Shown here piece after piece: positions 16,691 to 27,387 of a stretch of 64,000 nucleotides of DNA. This DNA comes from Anaerolineae bacterium (GTDB lineage Bacteria > Chloroflexota > Anaerolineae > Promineifilales > Promineifilaceae). How positions within the stretch are numbered: the first letter of the stretch is position 1; every line of letters begins with the position of its first letter. A model generated the notes under the pieces. It was given only the letters and a program-made list of their open reading frames with translations, searched no databases and had not been told where the DNA came from. The position numbers and the translations under genes were made by a program. The DNA is taken from positions 1 through 64,000 of the forward strand of contig JAHDWJ010000010.1 in NCBI GenBank assembly GCA_023384415.1, read 5' to 3'.

Positions 16691-17602
16691 ATGAGTGAAT
16701 TGATTGAAGAGACAAAATTGATGCCCACGCCCAAACTGGATTGGCGGGCGTGGGTACAGGCGTGGGTGGTGTTGTTTAAGCTGCGGGTGGTTTCGCTGCT
16801 GCTGCTGGCGGCGGTGGGGGGAGCTTTCCTGGGGGCACGAGGGTGGCCTGGCTGGGGGACGCTGGTTCTGGTGCTGATGACAGGGGGGATGGCGGCCGCG
16901 GGGGCCTCAGCCTTAAACCAATATTTGGAGCGGCATCTGGATATGAAGATGAGCCGGACCCGCTCGCGGCCGCTGGTGACCGGTGAGATGATGCGGCCGC
17001 GAACCGTTCTCATCGTTGGCCTCATGCTAATTGCCTTGCCCGTCCTGGTGATGCTGCCGTTTAACCCGGCCCTCTCCTTCTACCTGTTGTTAGGGGCCTT
17101 TATCTACGTGGGGGTTTACACCATCTGGCTCAAGCCCCGTACCTTGCTTAACATTGTCATTGGCGGGGCGGCCGGCAGTGCGGCGGTGATGAGTGGCGGT
17201 GCGGCCGCTAACGCTGCCAACGACCCCGCCGTTATCATTCTGGCTCTGTTAGTTTTCCTTTGGACCCCTACCCATTTTTGGAGCCTGGCCCTGCTTTACC
17301 GCCAGGATTACCAAAAAGCCAGCTTCCCCATGCTCCCAGCCCAGGTCACCCCCCGGCAATCTGCCTGGTGGGTGTTGGCTCACACCCTGCCCACCGGTCT
17401 GGCTGCTTTAGCCCTTATCCTGACCCCTGGCCTGGGTTGGGTATACGCCTTATCGGTCATCGGGTTGACCATCGAGCTACTTTACCGTAACATTCGCCTC
17501 ATCGCGGCCCCAACACCCAAACAGGCCCGCCGTTTATTCTTATCATCCAACTATTATTTGATGGCCCTTTTACTGGTCATTTGTCTCGACGTTGTAGTTT
17601 GA
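16691..17602 (+). CDS. ctaB: Heme O synthase (protoheme IX farnesyltransferase)
   Basis: About 303 residues of the UbiA prenyltransferase family. The prenyl-diphosphate-binding motif is NQYLERHLDMKMSRTRSRPL, the form typical of heme O synthases. There are about nine hydrophobic segments. It adds a farnesyl group to heme b for haem-copper oxidases, so the organism probably respires oxygen. No oxidase subunit gene is in the window. An ATG at 16691 with GGGAG upstream is preferred over the longer frame from 16625, which adds 22 residues without a binding site. Confidence 0.92.
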   Translation: MSELIEETKLMPTPKLDWRAWVQAWVVLFKLRVVSLLLLAAVGGAFLGARGWPGWGTLVLVLMTGGMAAAGASALNQYLERHLDMKMSRTRSRPLVTGEMMRPRTVLIVGLMLIALPVLVMLPFNPALSFYLLLGAFIYVGVYTIWLKPRTLLNIVIGGAAGSAAVMSGGAAANAANDPAVIILALLVFLWTPTHFWSLALLYRQDYQKASFPMLPAQVTPRQSAWWVLAHTLPTGLAALALILTPGLGWVYALSVIGLTIELLYRNIRLIAAPTPKQARRLFLSSNYYLMALLLVICLDVVV

Positions 17603-17638
17603 GAGAAGAAGTAACCATCTTGCCACCATCAACCAACC

Positions 17639-20050
17639 ATGAGCATACAACAAATTGGCCGCTATGAAGTTGAATCAGAATTAGGGCGGGGGGGGATGGC
17701 GGTAGTATACAAAGCCCGCGACCCCCGCTTTGATCGCATGGTCGCGGTTAAAGTGCTGCCCCGCGAATTTATGCACGATCCCCAATTTATTGGCCGCTTC
17801 ATCCGCGAGGCTAAAACCATTGCCGCGCTGGATCACCCGGCTATTGTGCCCGTATTTGATTATGGGGAAGAAGATGGCCAACCGTTCATTGTCATGCGGT
17901 ATATGCCGGGTGGCTCTCTGGCGGAAAAGTTAGATAACGGCCCGCTGCCTCTGGAGCAGGCCACCGTTATTATTCAACGGCTCAGTTCGGCCCTCAACCG
18001 TGCCCACAGTCAGGGCATTGTCCACCGCGATCTCAAGCCCAACAATGTGTTATTTGACCAGTATGATGATGCTTATCTGGCCGATTTTGGTATCGCCCAC
18101 GTCTCCTCTGCCGCTGGCACCACTTCATCCCTCACGGCCAGTGGCAGTATGTTGGGTACACCCGTTTACATGAGTCCTGAACAGATTCATGGGGACAGCC
18201 AGTTAGACGGCCGCAGCGATATTTACGCCCTGGGGATTATCTACTTCCAGATGCTGACCGGGCGGGTGCCTTACACTGGGGATACGGCTACGAAAATCCT
18301 GATGAAACATATCATGGAGCCGGTGCCCAATCTCCACGAAATTCGGCCTGATTTACCGGTGGAATGTCAGGATGTGATCAGCCGGGCGATGGCTAAGAAG
18401 CCGGAGCAGCGATTTACCACGGCTGATGAGATGGCCACGGCGATTACGGTGATCAATGATCGGGTTCGTTTTGCCGAATATAATAGTGGTACGGGGATTT
18501 CTGGAACGACCCCATTTCCCGCGGCCGCAGGCACACTTGCCCGCCCCGCCACCCCACTGCCGGTACCTGGTACGCCGCGGCCGCGTACCCCCTCCCCACT
18601 TCCCGCCTTGCCTCAATCACCAGCGGCCGCACGTGAGACCCCTCCCCCCGTTGAAGTATTTGTCCCTTCTGGTGGCACATCCATTTGGGTCTGGCTGGGG
18701 TTGGGGGCTTTGCTGCTCTTTTGCCTGGGTGGGATCGCTGTGGCGACTATTTGGGGGTTCGGCAGTTTGGCTTCGTCGGGCACCAACACGCCTACCCTTC
18801 AACCCTCGGCCGTGGTAGATGTTGAAGGAACGGCCATTGCTGAGGCCACGGCTGCTTTCATCGCCGAGCAAGGGGCCCTCAGCACGGCCCAGGCGGGCAC
18901 AGCTACCGCCCTTTTCCGGCCTACTATCACCCCTGGCCCTACCCTGACACCCCCGCCCAGCCGTACCCCGACTTCCACCCCAGATGCAGTTATTGCAGAA
19001 GGCACCCCGGCTGCGGCCGCGACCCTGGCCCCCACCCGTCCTGCCAGCACCGCCATCACCCTTCCCCCCATCTTTGGCCCCGTTAGTGGGGAATTGGTGC
19101 ATGATGATGATGACTTTATCGAATCTTATCCTGTAGACACCAACAGCCGGGATTTCATTCTGCAAGCCGACTTTGGCGTTCCCTTCACCGCTTTAGTCGG
19201 CACCTGGGACATCGGTTTCATCTTTCGTCAGGCCGAAGGGGACAACGCCATGCGTTTGGTACTCCGCTCCACCGGTTATTGGAGTCTCAATAACCGGGTT
19301 GGTCGCACCGATAATTTCATTGTCGAAGGCAACGTGAGCCAGTTTGTCAATCTGAGAACGAATCAGACCAACAAAATCACCCTCATTGCACATGGGGATC
19401 GGGGCTATTTTTTACTCAACGACAATTTTGTTGCCGTATTAGATTTGTCTGACAATCTATCTGTTGGCGACGTGGCCTTGGGAACGGGATTTTATGGGGC
19501 TGGAGAAAAAGAGGGATATGCCACTACCTTTGCTGATTTTTACATCTGGTCCCAACTGCCTGATTTTGGCCCATTTAGTGGCGAATTAGAGCATGTAGAT
19601 GACGGCTTTATTGAATCGTACAGTTCTGATGTGCTGTTGGCTAACTTCGTAGTGGATGCCATTTTCACGAATCCCTATGGGCCGGCTCGGGGCAGTTGGG
19701 ATGTAGGCTTCTCATTTCGCCGCGAAGACAACCGCAATCAATATTGGGTTGTGGCAGATTCCACCGATTATTGGGGACACATCAACCGTATTGACGGCGA
19801 TGATTTCTTCCTGTCCGAGGGGGAAGTAGGCATTCTTAATCTGGGGGCTACCGATCAAAACCGGCTCACGCTTATTGCCTGGAACGACCTGGGGTATTTC
19901 CTGGTCAATGATGAACTTATCGCTACCTTAGACCTTTCTGACCGGTTAGTTGAAGGGGATATTACAGTGATAACGGCGTTCTTTCTGGATAATGAGGTTC
20001 CTGGTGAGATCACCCGTTTTACCGATTTCACTATTTGGGCTTTACCCTGA
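17639..20050 (+). CDS. Transmembrane Ser/Thr protein kinase with duplicated extracellular sensor
   Basis: 803 residues. A complete PknB-like kinase domain occupies about 8-275: GRGGMAVVYK, Lys38 in VAVKVL, HRDLKPNN (129-136), DFG (149-151), GTPVYMSPEQ. After a Pro/Thr-rich stretch comes one membrane segment (about 347-375), a second Pro/Thr-rich linker, then two tandem outer repeats of about 160 residues. These begin FGPVSGELVH (about 478) and FGPFSGELEH (about 642), each containing a GxWDxGFxFR motif; the fold resembles LamG/concanavalin-type domains. PASTA repeats are absent. It presumably senses an outside ligand and phosphorylates inner proteins; targets are unknown. No good ribosome binding site is seen. 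Confidence 0.9.
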   Translation: MSIQQIGRYEVESELGRGGMAVVYKARDPRFDRMVAVKVLPREFMHDPQFIGRFIREAKTIAALDHPAIVPVFDYGEEDGQPFIVMRYMPGGSLAEKLDNGPLPLEQATVIIQRLSSALNRAHSQGIVHRDLKPNNVLFDQYDDAYLADFGIAHVSSAAGTTSSLTASGSMLGTPVYMSPEQIHGDSQLDGRSDIYALGIIYFQMLTGRVPYTGDTATKILMKHIMEPVPNLHEIRPDLPVECQDVISRAMAKKPEQRFTTADEMATAITVINDRVRFAEYNSGTGISGTTPFPAAAGTLARPATPLPVPGTPRPRTPSPLPALPQSPAAARETPPPVEVFVPSGGTSIWVWLGLGALLLFCLGGIAVATIWGFGSLASSGTNTPTLQPSAVVDVEGTAIAEATAAFIAEQGALSTAQAGTATALFRPTITPGPTLTPPPSRTPTSTPDAVIAEGTPAAAATLAPTRPASTAITLPPIFGPVSGELVHDDDDFIESYPVDTNSRDFILQADFGVPFTALVGTWDIGFIFRQAEGDNAMRLVLRSTGYWSLNNRVGRTDNFIVEGNVSQFVNLRTNQTNKITLIAHGDRGYFLLNDNFVAVLDLSDNLSVGDVALGTGFYGAGEKEGYATTFADFYIWSQLPDFGPFSGELEHVDDGFIESYSSDVLLANFVVDAIFTNPYGPARGSWDVGFSFRREDNRNQYWVVADSTDYWGHINRIDGDDFFLSEGEVGILNLGATDQNRLTLIAWNDLGYFLVNDELIATLDLSDRLVEGDITVITAFFLDNEVPGEITRFTDFTIWALP

Positions 20051-20084
20051 TAAAGGAGCCGGATTGAGGATTAACTGGCCTGGG

Positions 20085-20117
20085 AACCGCATTCTTCTAA
20101 AGAATGCGGTTTTTTTG
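20085..20117 (+). terminator. Rho-independent terminator after the kinase gene
   Basis: AACCGCATTCTT, loop CTAA, AGAATGCGGTT, then a run of seven T. It lies 35 bases after the kinase stop and directly abuts the end of the converging fbp gene at 20118. Confidence 0.9.
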
Positions 20118-21143
20118 TTAGTTAGCGGCCGCAGCCATCTCTTTCTCTTGCAACATAAACCGTTCAGCCTGTAAAACCAGGGAGCGGTTGCCGATAAAGA
20201 ACGGCACACGTTGATGAAGTGTTCCGGGCACAACATCTAATATAGCCCCATGCCCGGTAGAAGCATAGCCACCAGCCTGGTTAATGAGGTAGGCCAGGGG
20301 GCCGGCCTCATATAACAAACGTATTTTGCCATTTGGTTGATTGTATTCCGCCGGGTAGCAAAACACCCCGCCCCGCAGCAGGTTCCGGTGAAAATCAGCC
20401 ACCAGGGAACCGATATATCGCCCTGATAACGGTCTTTCTGGCTTTTGATCCAACTGCCCTTGGAGCCATTTAATATATTGTTGTACCCCTGGTGACCAGC
20501 GGCCGTAATACGCCTGGTTGATGCTGTAATATTGGGGTGGCTCCGGTAAGCGCATGTTGGGGTGAGAGAGGATAAACTCGCCGATTTCTGGATTCAGGGT
20601 GAAGCCGTGAACCCCGTTGCCGGTGCTGTAAACGAGCATGGTGCTAGAACCATAGAGGATATACCCGGCGGCCAATAAGTTGCGGGCTGGTTGGAGACAA
20701 TCTTCGACGCGGCCGCGGCGCTCCCAATCCACCGTGCGATAAATCCCAAACACGGTGCCGATGCTCACATTCACATCAATATTAGACGAACCATCCAAAG
20801 GGTCATACACCAAAACATAGGCCCCCTTGCGGAACTGTTCCGGGATGGTAATAATCTCCTCCCGCTCCTCAGAAGCCATGACACAGAGGCGGCCCGTGTG
20901 GTCACACAGACGAAATAGCACATCATCGGCAAACACATCTAACTTTTGCTGTTCTTCACCCTGTACATTATCTGAGCCAGCCTTGCCTAAAATATCAACC
21001 AGTCCGGCTCGATTGGTCTTCACCGAAATAATCTTCGCGGCCAGCGCAATATCATATAGCAGATTAGTAAAATCACCCCGTGCATAATCAGGCTGGTTAT
21101 CAAGGATAAAACGCTCAATCGTGTAAATGATCTCGCCGCCCAT
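20118..21143 (-). CDS. fbp: Fructose-1,6-bisphosphatase, class I
   Basis: 341 residues. Metal-binding region [24 protein letters not shown] (about 118-141), substrate-binding ...[20 protein letters not shown], and the N-terminal [17 protein letters not shown] typical of class I enzymes. It hydrolyses fructose-1,6-bisphosphate in gluconeogenesis or a Calvin-type cycle. AGGAGAAG precedes the ATG. It follows cdsA after 70 bases, where dxr or rseP would more often stand in this cluster. Confidence 0.95.
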   Translation of the reverse strand: MGGEIIYTIERFILDNQPDYARGDFTNLLYDIALAAKIISVKTNRAGLVDILGKAGSDNVQGEEQQKLDVFADDVLFRLCDHTGRLCVMASEEREEIITIPEQFRKGAYVLVYDPLDGSSNIDVNVSIGTVFGIYRTVDWERRGRVEDCLQPARNLLAAGYILYGSSTMLVYSTGNGVHGFTLNPEIGEFILSHPNMRLPEPPQYYSINQAYYGRWSPGVQQYIKWLQGQLDQKPERPLSGRYIGSLVADFHRNLLRGGVFCYPAEYNQPNGKIRLLYEAGPLAYLINQAGGYASTGHGAILDVVPGTLHQRVPFFIGNRSLVLQAERFMLQEKEMAAAAN

Positions 21144-21164
21144 ATCGTTCTTCTCCTATGAAAA

Positions 21165-21192
21165 TGTAGGACGATTTACCAAATCGCCCTAT
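21165..21192. repeat. GTAGG-CGATT hairpin, short copy
   Basis: TGTAGGACGATTT, three bases, AAATCGCCC. It is related to the double hairpin at 24128-24176 and lies in the 70-base gap between cdsA and fbp. No T-run follows. Confidence 0.6.
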
Positions 21193-21213
21193 AAATCTTC
21201 AGCCATCCCTTAC

Positions 21214-22011
21214 TTACAGCACCAAGATTACAAAATAATAAGCCAACCCCACAGCCCAGAGAAGGCTGTCGGTACGATCCAATGCCCCCCCATGCCCCGG
21301 CAATAGATTGCCTGAATCTTTAACGCCCACCTCACGCTTGAGCAAGGAGATAGATAAGTCACCCGCCGTGCCTAAAATAGAAATAAGCAGGCCCAAAACG
21401 GTACCGGCCACCATTGGCAGCCCCAACCAATAACTAAGTAAAACCGCACAGGCAACCCCGGTGATAATCCCCCCAATATATCCTTCTACCGTCTTGTTGG
21501 GACTCAGGCGGGGGGCCAATTTATGTTTGCCCAGCCGCTTGCCAAAAACATATCCCCCGGAATCAGCAATCCAGGTGCTTAACATGGCCAACATGGTCCA
21601 CTGCCAGGCCATCTCTGGCAGCAGGCGCAGGCGAAAAAAATGCCCTCCCAGCCAGCCTAATACAACTACTCCCCCGACCATCGCCAACCAATCAATCAGC
21701 GTTGTCTGGCTTTGGCGCCGTTCGTAAAGCCATAACCCATAGATTGTGACCACCATCAGGGCGGCTAATAGAGCAACCTCATTCAACCCCCATTGAGGGA
21801 ATTGGGCCACAATATGTTGTCCCATGACAACAGGTACCAATATGCCCAGATGGGTGCGCCAGCCCATTTTTTGGGTCATTTGACCATACTCGATTGTTGC
21901 CAGAGTCAGTATGAGGAGTACAGGGAGAAAGTAAAACCAACCTCCCAGATAGATCAAATAAAGGGCAATAGGACCAAGAGTAAAGGTAATGAGGGCACGT
22001 TGTAAAAACAT
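21214..22011 (-). CDS. cdsA: Phosphatidate cytidylyltransferase
   Basis: 265 residues, polytopic. The CDP-alcohol signature lies near the C-terminus: GTAGDLSISLLKREVGVKDSG followed by LLPGHGGALDRTDS. Earlier DSGGYVFGKRLGKHKLAPRLSPNKTVEG matches the family. It makes CDP-diacylglycerol from phosphatidic acid and CTP for phospholipid synthesis. It starts 4 bases after the uppS stop, in the order usual for bacteria. Confidence 0.95.
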   Translation of the reverse strand: MFLQRALITFTLGPIALYLIYLGGWFYFLPVLLILTLATIEYGQMTQKMGWRTHLGILVPVVMGQHIVAQFPQWGLNEVALLAALMVVTIYGLWLYERRQSQTTLIDWLAMVGGVVVLGWLGGHFFRLRLLPEMAWQWTMLAMLSTWIADSGGYVFGKRLGKHKLAPRLSPNKTVEGYIGGIITGVACAVLLSYWLGLPMVAGTVLGLLISILGTAGDLSISLLKREVGVKDSGNLLPGHGGALDRTDSLLWAVGLAYYFVILVL

Positions 22012-22014
22012 AGT

Positions 22015-22746
22015 TTAAGCCGTGACCAGGCCAAAACGACGTTCCCGGTTGCTGTAGGCAAGCAATGCTTTATAAAGGGCTTCCCGGTCAAAGTCAGGCC
22101 AATACTCGGGCACAGCCAGGTATTCGGCATAGGCGGCCTGCCAGATGAGGAAGTTGCTGATACGTAATTCGCCGCTGGTGCGGATGACTAAATCAGGATC
22201 AGATAATCCTTTGGTAAACAGATAATTGCTGAACAACTCCTCGTTCATGGCATCGGCAGGGACATTGTCTTGTAAGAGTTGTTTGACGGCGTGAATAATT
22301 TCAGCGCGGCCGCCATAATTAAAAGCGACATTGAGTATCAGCCGATCATTATTCTTGGTCAGCTCAATGGCTCGTTTTACTTTAGCCTGCAAATCAGGAC
22401 TGATCCCACTCAAATCTCCCAAATGGTGCAGGCAAACCCCCTGTTCATGAAGTTCATACACCTCTTGGTCCAACACCCTGGCAAAAATACGCATCAAGGC
22501 GCGAACTTCACTGGGCGGCCGGCCCCAATTTTCTGTGGAAAAAGCATAGATGGTCAGAACTTTGATCCCAAACTCCACACAAGCATCAATAATCCGGCGC
22601 AAATTTTCCACTCCGGCCCGATGACCTGCCTGGCGGGGTAAACCACGACGGCGGGCCCAGCGCCCATTCCCATCCATAATAATAGCGATATGGTCAGGTA
22701 CTTTAATTGCCGTCAAATCGAGCGGCTCTTTTTGCCGATTAGACAT
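22015..22746 (-). CDS. uppS: Isoprenyl transferase (undecaprenyl diphosphate synthase)
   Basis: About 243 residues. Substrate and metal motif IMDGNGRWARRRGLPRQAGH, then YAFSTENWGRPPSEV, and the C-terminal DLVIRTSGELRISNFLIWQAAYAEYL typical of cis-prenyltransferases. It builds the lipid carrier for wall polymers. The ATG at 22746 is chosen; a GTG 15 bases upstream is in frame and cannot be excluded. It is followed directly by cdsA. Confidence 0.95.
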   Translation of the reverse strand: MSNRQKEPLDLTAIKVPDHIAIIMDGNGRWARRRGLPRQAGHRAGVENLRRIIDACVEFGIKVLTIYAFSTENWGRPPSEVRALMRIFARVLDQEVYELHEQGVCLHHLGDLSGISPDLQAKVKRAIELTKNNDRLILNVAFNYGGRAEIIHAVKQLLQDNVPADAMNEELFSNYLFTKGLSDPDLVIRTSGELRISNFLIWQAAYAEYLAVPEYWPDFDREALYKALLAYSNRERRFGLVTA

Positions 22747-22772
22747 TGCTTTGCCCTTCACTAGACATGCTC

Positions 22773-23330
22773 TTAAACTTCCATGATCTCAGCTTCTTTA
22801 ATTTTGCCGATCTGATCAATTTGCTCTACATACCGTTTGGTCAAATCTTCTAAATCTGTTTGTCCCCGTTTATGCTCATCTTCACTGACCATGCTTTCAT
22901 CTTTTAACTCCTTGAGGTCATGCATGGCATCTCGGCGGACATTACGCACGGCAACTTTACCATCTTCTACACGCCGGCCGACTTGTTTGCTTAAATCACG
23001 TCGTCTCTCTTCTGTCAGGCGGGGGAGAATAAGCCGGATGGTTTTGCCATCATTATTTGGCATAATGCCTAAATCAGATTTAAGAATGGCCCGCTCTATC
23101 GCGGCCAGAGAGCTGACGTCATAAGGCCGAATTAACAGTTGTTGGGCTTCCGGGACGGAGACATTAGCAACCTGATTCAGTTTCATTTCTACGCCATACT
23201 GCTCTACTACCAGGCGATCAAGCAGGTGAGGTGAGGCACGGCCAGTACGAAAAGCTGCCAGGTCTGCTTCTAAAGAGTGGATTGCCCCCTTCATTCGGCC
23301 TTCGGCATCTTCTAAAACATCGCGTATCAT
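22773..23330 (-). CDS. frr: Ribosome recycling factor
   Basis: 185 residues, the standard length. Family sequence is seen throughout: FRTGRASPHLLDRLVVEQYG, RLILPRLTEERRRDLSKQVGR, VRNVRRDAMHDLK. With EF-G it splits the post-termination ribosome. AGGAGGGAG precedes the ATG. It lies between pyrH and uppS as in most bacteria. Confidence 0.97.
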   Translation of the reverse strand: MIRDVLEDAEGRMKGAIHSLEADLAAFRTGRASPHLLDRLVVEQYGVEMKLNQVANVSVPEAQQLLIRPYDVSSLAAIERAILKSDLGIMPNNDGKTIRLILPRLTEERRRDLSKQVGRRVEDGKVAVRNVRRDAMHDLKELKDESMVSEDEHKRGQTDLEDLTKRYVEQIDQIGKIKEAEIMEV

Positions 23331-23392
23331 CTCTCCCTCCTACAAGACAGGACTGAGTGTTAAGGACTGAGTCACTATCCACTGTTTTCTGA

Positions 23393-24347
<955 letters not shown>

Positions 24348-24446
24348 TAATATCTCAGTAAAACATGTAACCTGAGGGGCTTGACCCAAGAGCTTGTCTA
24401 GTACAGAAACCTTCCGAAGGCTTACTCCAACTTATTGAGAAGATAC
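24348..24446 (-). mobile_element. MITE-like element C, copy 2, with 9-base target duplication
   Basis: 99 bases, inverted relative to copy 1 at 212-312 and clearly homologous (shared ATCTCA.TAAAAC.TGTAACCTG at one end and TTATTGAGAAGATAC at the other). It is flanked by CCCATGCAG (24339-24347) and CCCATTCAG (24447-24455), a 9-base target duplication with one later change. Confidence 0.75.
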
Positions 24447-24564
24447 CCCATTCAGTATACTGGAGTCTGGCGTTTTTTGAGTTGACCACTGGTTATTAGT
24501 GTATTGGTGTATTGGTTATTACCACTGGTGAAATTAATTTTCGCTAGAGTCCAGCAGTATAAAG

Positions 24565-24593
24565 AAAGGGCGAGTTAAGTAACTCGCCCTTTT
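24565..24593 (-). terminator. Terminator downstream of tsf
   Basis: GGGCGAGTTA and TAACTCGCCC form a near-perfect stem with a tight loop, 15-40 bases after the tsf stop. On the minus strand it is followed by TTTCTTTAT. On the plus strand a run of four T follows, so it may work in both directions. Confidence 0.75.
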
Positions 24594-24607
24594 GTTGGTT
24601 ATGGTGG

Positions 24608-25210
24608 CTACTCTAGCCCTTCTCCAAGTTCGTAACGCGCAAATCGGCGGACGACGATGTTTTCACCGAGGACGCTGATGGCTTCTTTGATCATGTCCTC
24701 TATTTTACGTTTGTCGTCTTTGACGAAGGGCTGTTCCATGAGACAGATTTCTTCATAAAATTTATTGACGCGGCCGCTAATGATTTTATCCACGATGTCT
24801 GCTGGCTTACCCTCGCTGAGGGCCTGTGCCCGTAGGACATCCATTTCTCGCTGGAGTTCTCCGTCGGGCACTTCTTCACGGGTGATGTATCGCGGCCGCA
24901 TCGCCGCAATATGCAAGGCCAGATCATGGGCCAGGGTTTGGAAGGCGTCATTACGGGCCACAAAATCAGTTTCACAGTTGAGTTCCAGCATTACCCCAAC
25001 CCGATTGCCAGGGTGGGCATACATTTTAATCATGCCGTCTTTGGCACTGCGGTCCGATTTTTTATCGGCGCGGGCTAACCCTTTTTCGCGCAAAATATCA
25101 ACCGCTTTATTGTAATCCCCATTGGCGGTCTCCAGGGCCTTCTTCGCTTCCAAAACGCCGGCCCCAGTGGCCTGGCGTAAATCTTTAATCATTGATGTTG
25201 TCACACTCAT
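24608..25210 (-). CDS. tsf: Translation elongation factor Ts, short form
   Basis: About 200 residues. The N-terminal UBA-like part KDLRQATGAGVLEAKKALE and the core VMLELNCETDFVARNDAF, where the TDFVAR motif contacts EF-Tu. The length matches the short EF-Ts of Thermus-like and Chloroflexota bacteria rather than the 280-residue enterobacterial form. It catalyses GDP release from EF-Tu. The ATG at 25210 follows GAGGAGA; the upstream frame would add nine residues. Confidence 0.96.
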   Translation of the reverse strand: MSVTTSMIKDLRQATGAGVLEAKKALETANGDYNKAVDILREKGLARADKKSDRSAKDGMIKMYAHPGNRVGVMLELNCETDFVARNDAFQTLAHDLALHIAAMRPRYITREEVPDGELQREMDVLRAQALSEGKPADIVDKIISGRVNKFYEEICLMEQPFVKDDKRKIEDMIKEAISVLGENIVVRRFARYELGEGLE

Positions 25211-25275
25211 CAGATGTATTCTCCTCTGCTTACTCACGCATACGGGCTTTGTCGTATAGCCCTAGACATTCGTCA

Positions 25276-25309
25276 ATAAGGGCAACTTCTAGGCAAAAGT
25301 TGCCCTTAT
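25276..25309 (-). promoter_or_regulatory. Hairpin between rpsB and tsf
   Basis: ATAAGGGCAACTT and AAGTTGCCCTTAT form a perfect 13-base-pair stem with an 8-base loop, in the 182-base gap between rpsB and tsf. Without a clear U-run it may be a partial terminator or processing site that sets the ratio of S2 to EF-Ts. This role is inference from position. Confidence 0.5.
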
Positions 25310-25392
25310 AAAATGGGATAGGTTTTGTTACCCGGTTACAGCCTGTTTGGAATCTGGGGCGGGTATTTTCTTACTAACTCTGTAAACTCTTT

Positions 25393-26256
25393 TTAACTTT
25401 CGTCGTCATCTTCAAAGCCATCTTCAATGGCCTCGTCGTCATCTGTAGACGCCAGTCGAATTTTCGCCAGGGTAGATTCACCCAGCAGCTCTTCATCAGA
25501 CAAATCACCGTACCCATCAAACCCTTCTTCATCCAGCATATCATCTCTCTGATCATCACCGGCAAACTCTTTGTACATGGCCCGCCCTTCCAGGGCGGCA
25601 TCGGCCATTTTGGCCAGAATGAGTTTGATGGCTCGGATAGCGTCATCATTGGCGGGAATGACATAATCAATCTTATCAGGGTTACAATTGGTATCTACCA
25701 TCGCCATTACCGGTATGCCCAGTTTAGTAGCTTCTTCAACGGCCGTTTCTTCTTGATTGATATCAACGACAAAGAGAAGTTTGGGTAGATCGGTCATGTT
25801 GCGGATACCACCCAGGCGCAGGTTTAATTTGTCAATTTCCCGCTCCAGCATCAGGCGTTCTCTTTTTTTGAGGCCGTCAAATTCACCGGCATCACGGCGG
25901 GCCTCCAGTTTACGCAGGTAATTGATGCGTTGGCGGATGGTTTGCCAGTTGGTCAGGGTACCCCCTAGCCAACGTTCATTCACATAGGGCATACCGCCCC
26001 GTGCGCCTTCACGAGCAATGGCATCGGCGGCCTGCCGTTTGGTGCCGACGAAGAGGACATCTCCCCCTTGAGCCGCAGTTTCACGGATCAGGTTATAGCA
26101 CCGATCAATCATGACAATAGTTTGTTGTAAATCCAGGATGTGGATGCCGTTGCGCTCGGTGAAGATGAAGGGCTTCATCTTGGGGTTCCAGCGGCGCGTA
26201 CGGTGACCAAAATGGACGCCTGTCTCAAGCAGGGCTTTCATAGAAATAACAGCCAT
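25393..26256 (-). CDS. rpsB: 30S ribosomal protein S2 with acidic C-terminal extension
   Basis: 287 residues. S2 sequence is clear: [62 protein letters not shown]. The core ends near residue 230. It is followed by about 50 residues rich in Asp and Glu ([25 protein letters not shown]) that typical S2 lacks. AAAGGAGA precedes the ATG. It heads the rpsB-tsf-pyrH-frr-uppS-cdsA cluster. Confidence 0.97.
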   Translation of the reverse strand: MAVISMKALLETGVHFGHRTRRWNPKMKPFIFTERNGIHILDLQQTIVMIDRCYNLIRETAAQGGDVLFVGTKRQAADAIAREGARGGMPYVNERWLGGTLTNWQTIRQRINYLRKLEARRDAGEFDGLKKRERLMLEREIDKLNLRLGGIRNMTDLPKLLFVVDINQEETAVEEATKLGIPVMAMVDTNCNPDKIDYVIPANDDAIRAIKLILAKMADAALEGRAMYKEFAGDDQRDDMLDEEGFDGYGDLSDEELLGESTLAKIRLASTDDDEAIEDGFEDDDES

Positions 26257-26426
26257 TAGATTTTCTCCTTTCGTTTTTCATCCACACTCGTCTGCCTGAT
26301 TGAGAACTGGTAATTGTTAATTAGCCAGCACGCCCAACCAGTCGGAGTGTGTGTTTGATAGTAAAGCGGGCAGAATTATACCGGTTGTGAAGATTTTCGC
26401 AAATTGCTGGCGCGGTGGAGCCACCG

Positions 26427-27227
26427 TTATTTCCAGCGGGTGAGGATGGCTTCGCGTTGAAAAACACGCAAACTGAGGGTGATGAGGATGGTGTCGAGGA
26501 TCGCGGCCGCGCCAATCATCACCAGGATAAAAGTCTGGTTGATAATGATCAGGTTGACCGACTGCCCAACGAGCATGAGGATAATGGGAAGAATGACCAA
26601 AGCCGAAATCTGCTCGGCGACGCGGGGATCATTCACTCGTGAAGAGATCATAATGGCAACGGTGATAGCCAGCAGGGCAAAGAGGGGGCCGAGGACAAAA
26701 ATTGCCAGCCACCACATGGGGTCAAGGATGGTTTGGAAGACGTGGGGAGGGGTGAGAAAGCGTAGGGAGATGACGTAAATAATAAAACAGAGCCAGGTGG
26801 CGGCCAGGGCGGGGGTCGCGGCCGCGACTATCTTCGCTGTGATCAACTCGGCAGTGGTAATGGGGGTTGCCAGGAGAGGCTCCAGACTGCGATTGGTCTT
26901 CTCCCCCACAATGCTGTAGGCGGCAATGGTGACTGGGATGGCTACGGGGATAATCATAAACATCAAGGTAAACAGGTTGAGCAGGTACACTTGTAAACAA
27001 TCTCCCTGGTTAAAATCACCGGGACACATTTGTTGCATAAATGGATCCACTGGGGCATCCATCTCTGCCTCATTTAACTCTGCCGTAACTGTTCCCCGGA
27101 TAGAGGTCAGGCTAATGAGAGGGATTGCCGTGAGAGCCAGGGGTAAAATAAGAACGGTAAGCAAAACAAACCGGTTCTTAAAAACTTCACTCCATTCTTT
27201 GAGGATAATGGTCCAGATTTTGATCAT
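26427..27227 (-). CDS. ABC-2 type transporter permease
   Basis: 266 residues with about six membrane segments. It begins MIKIWTIILKEWSEVFKNR. After the first segment there is an outer loop of about 60 residues, then SIVGEKTNRSLEPLLATPITTAELITAKI, the coupling-helix region typical of NatB/ABC-2 permeases. No ATP-binding subunit lies next to it in the window, so its partner must be encoded elsewhere. The substrate is unknown. AGGGGAAGG precedes the ATG. Confidence 0.85.
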   Translation of the reverse strand: MIKIWTIILKEWSEVFKNRFVLLTVLILPLALTAIPLISLTSIRGTVTAELNEAEMDAPVDPFMQQMCPGDFNQGDCLQVYLLNLFTLMFMIIPVAIPVTIAAYSIVGEKTNRSLEPLLATPITTAELITAKIVAAATPALAATWLCFIIYVISLRFLTPPHVFQTILDPMWWLAIFVLGPLFALLAITVAIMISSRVNDPRVAEQISALVILPIILMLVGQSVNLIIINQTFILVMIGAAAILDTILITLSLRVFQREAILTRWK

Positions 27228-27387
27228 CGCTGCCTTCCCCTTGCCAATGTATCGGCTGTTAAGATATGGGTTTTTGCGCTCTTGGCCCCTGACCCCTTTA
27301 GTTTATCCCTAACAATCTATGTTGGCACACCTTTATTAACTGGTTATACTTTTGCCAGCCAGAGTAACGTCAGGCGGTTGAACAGGT

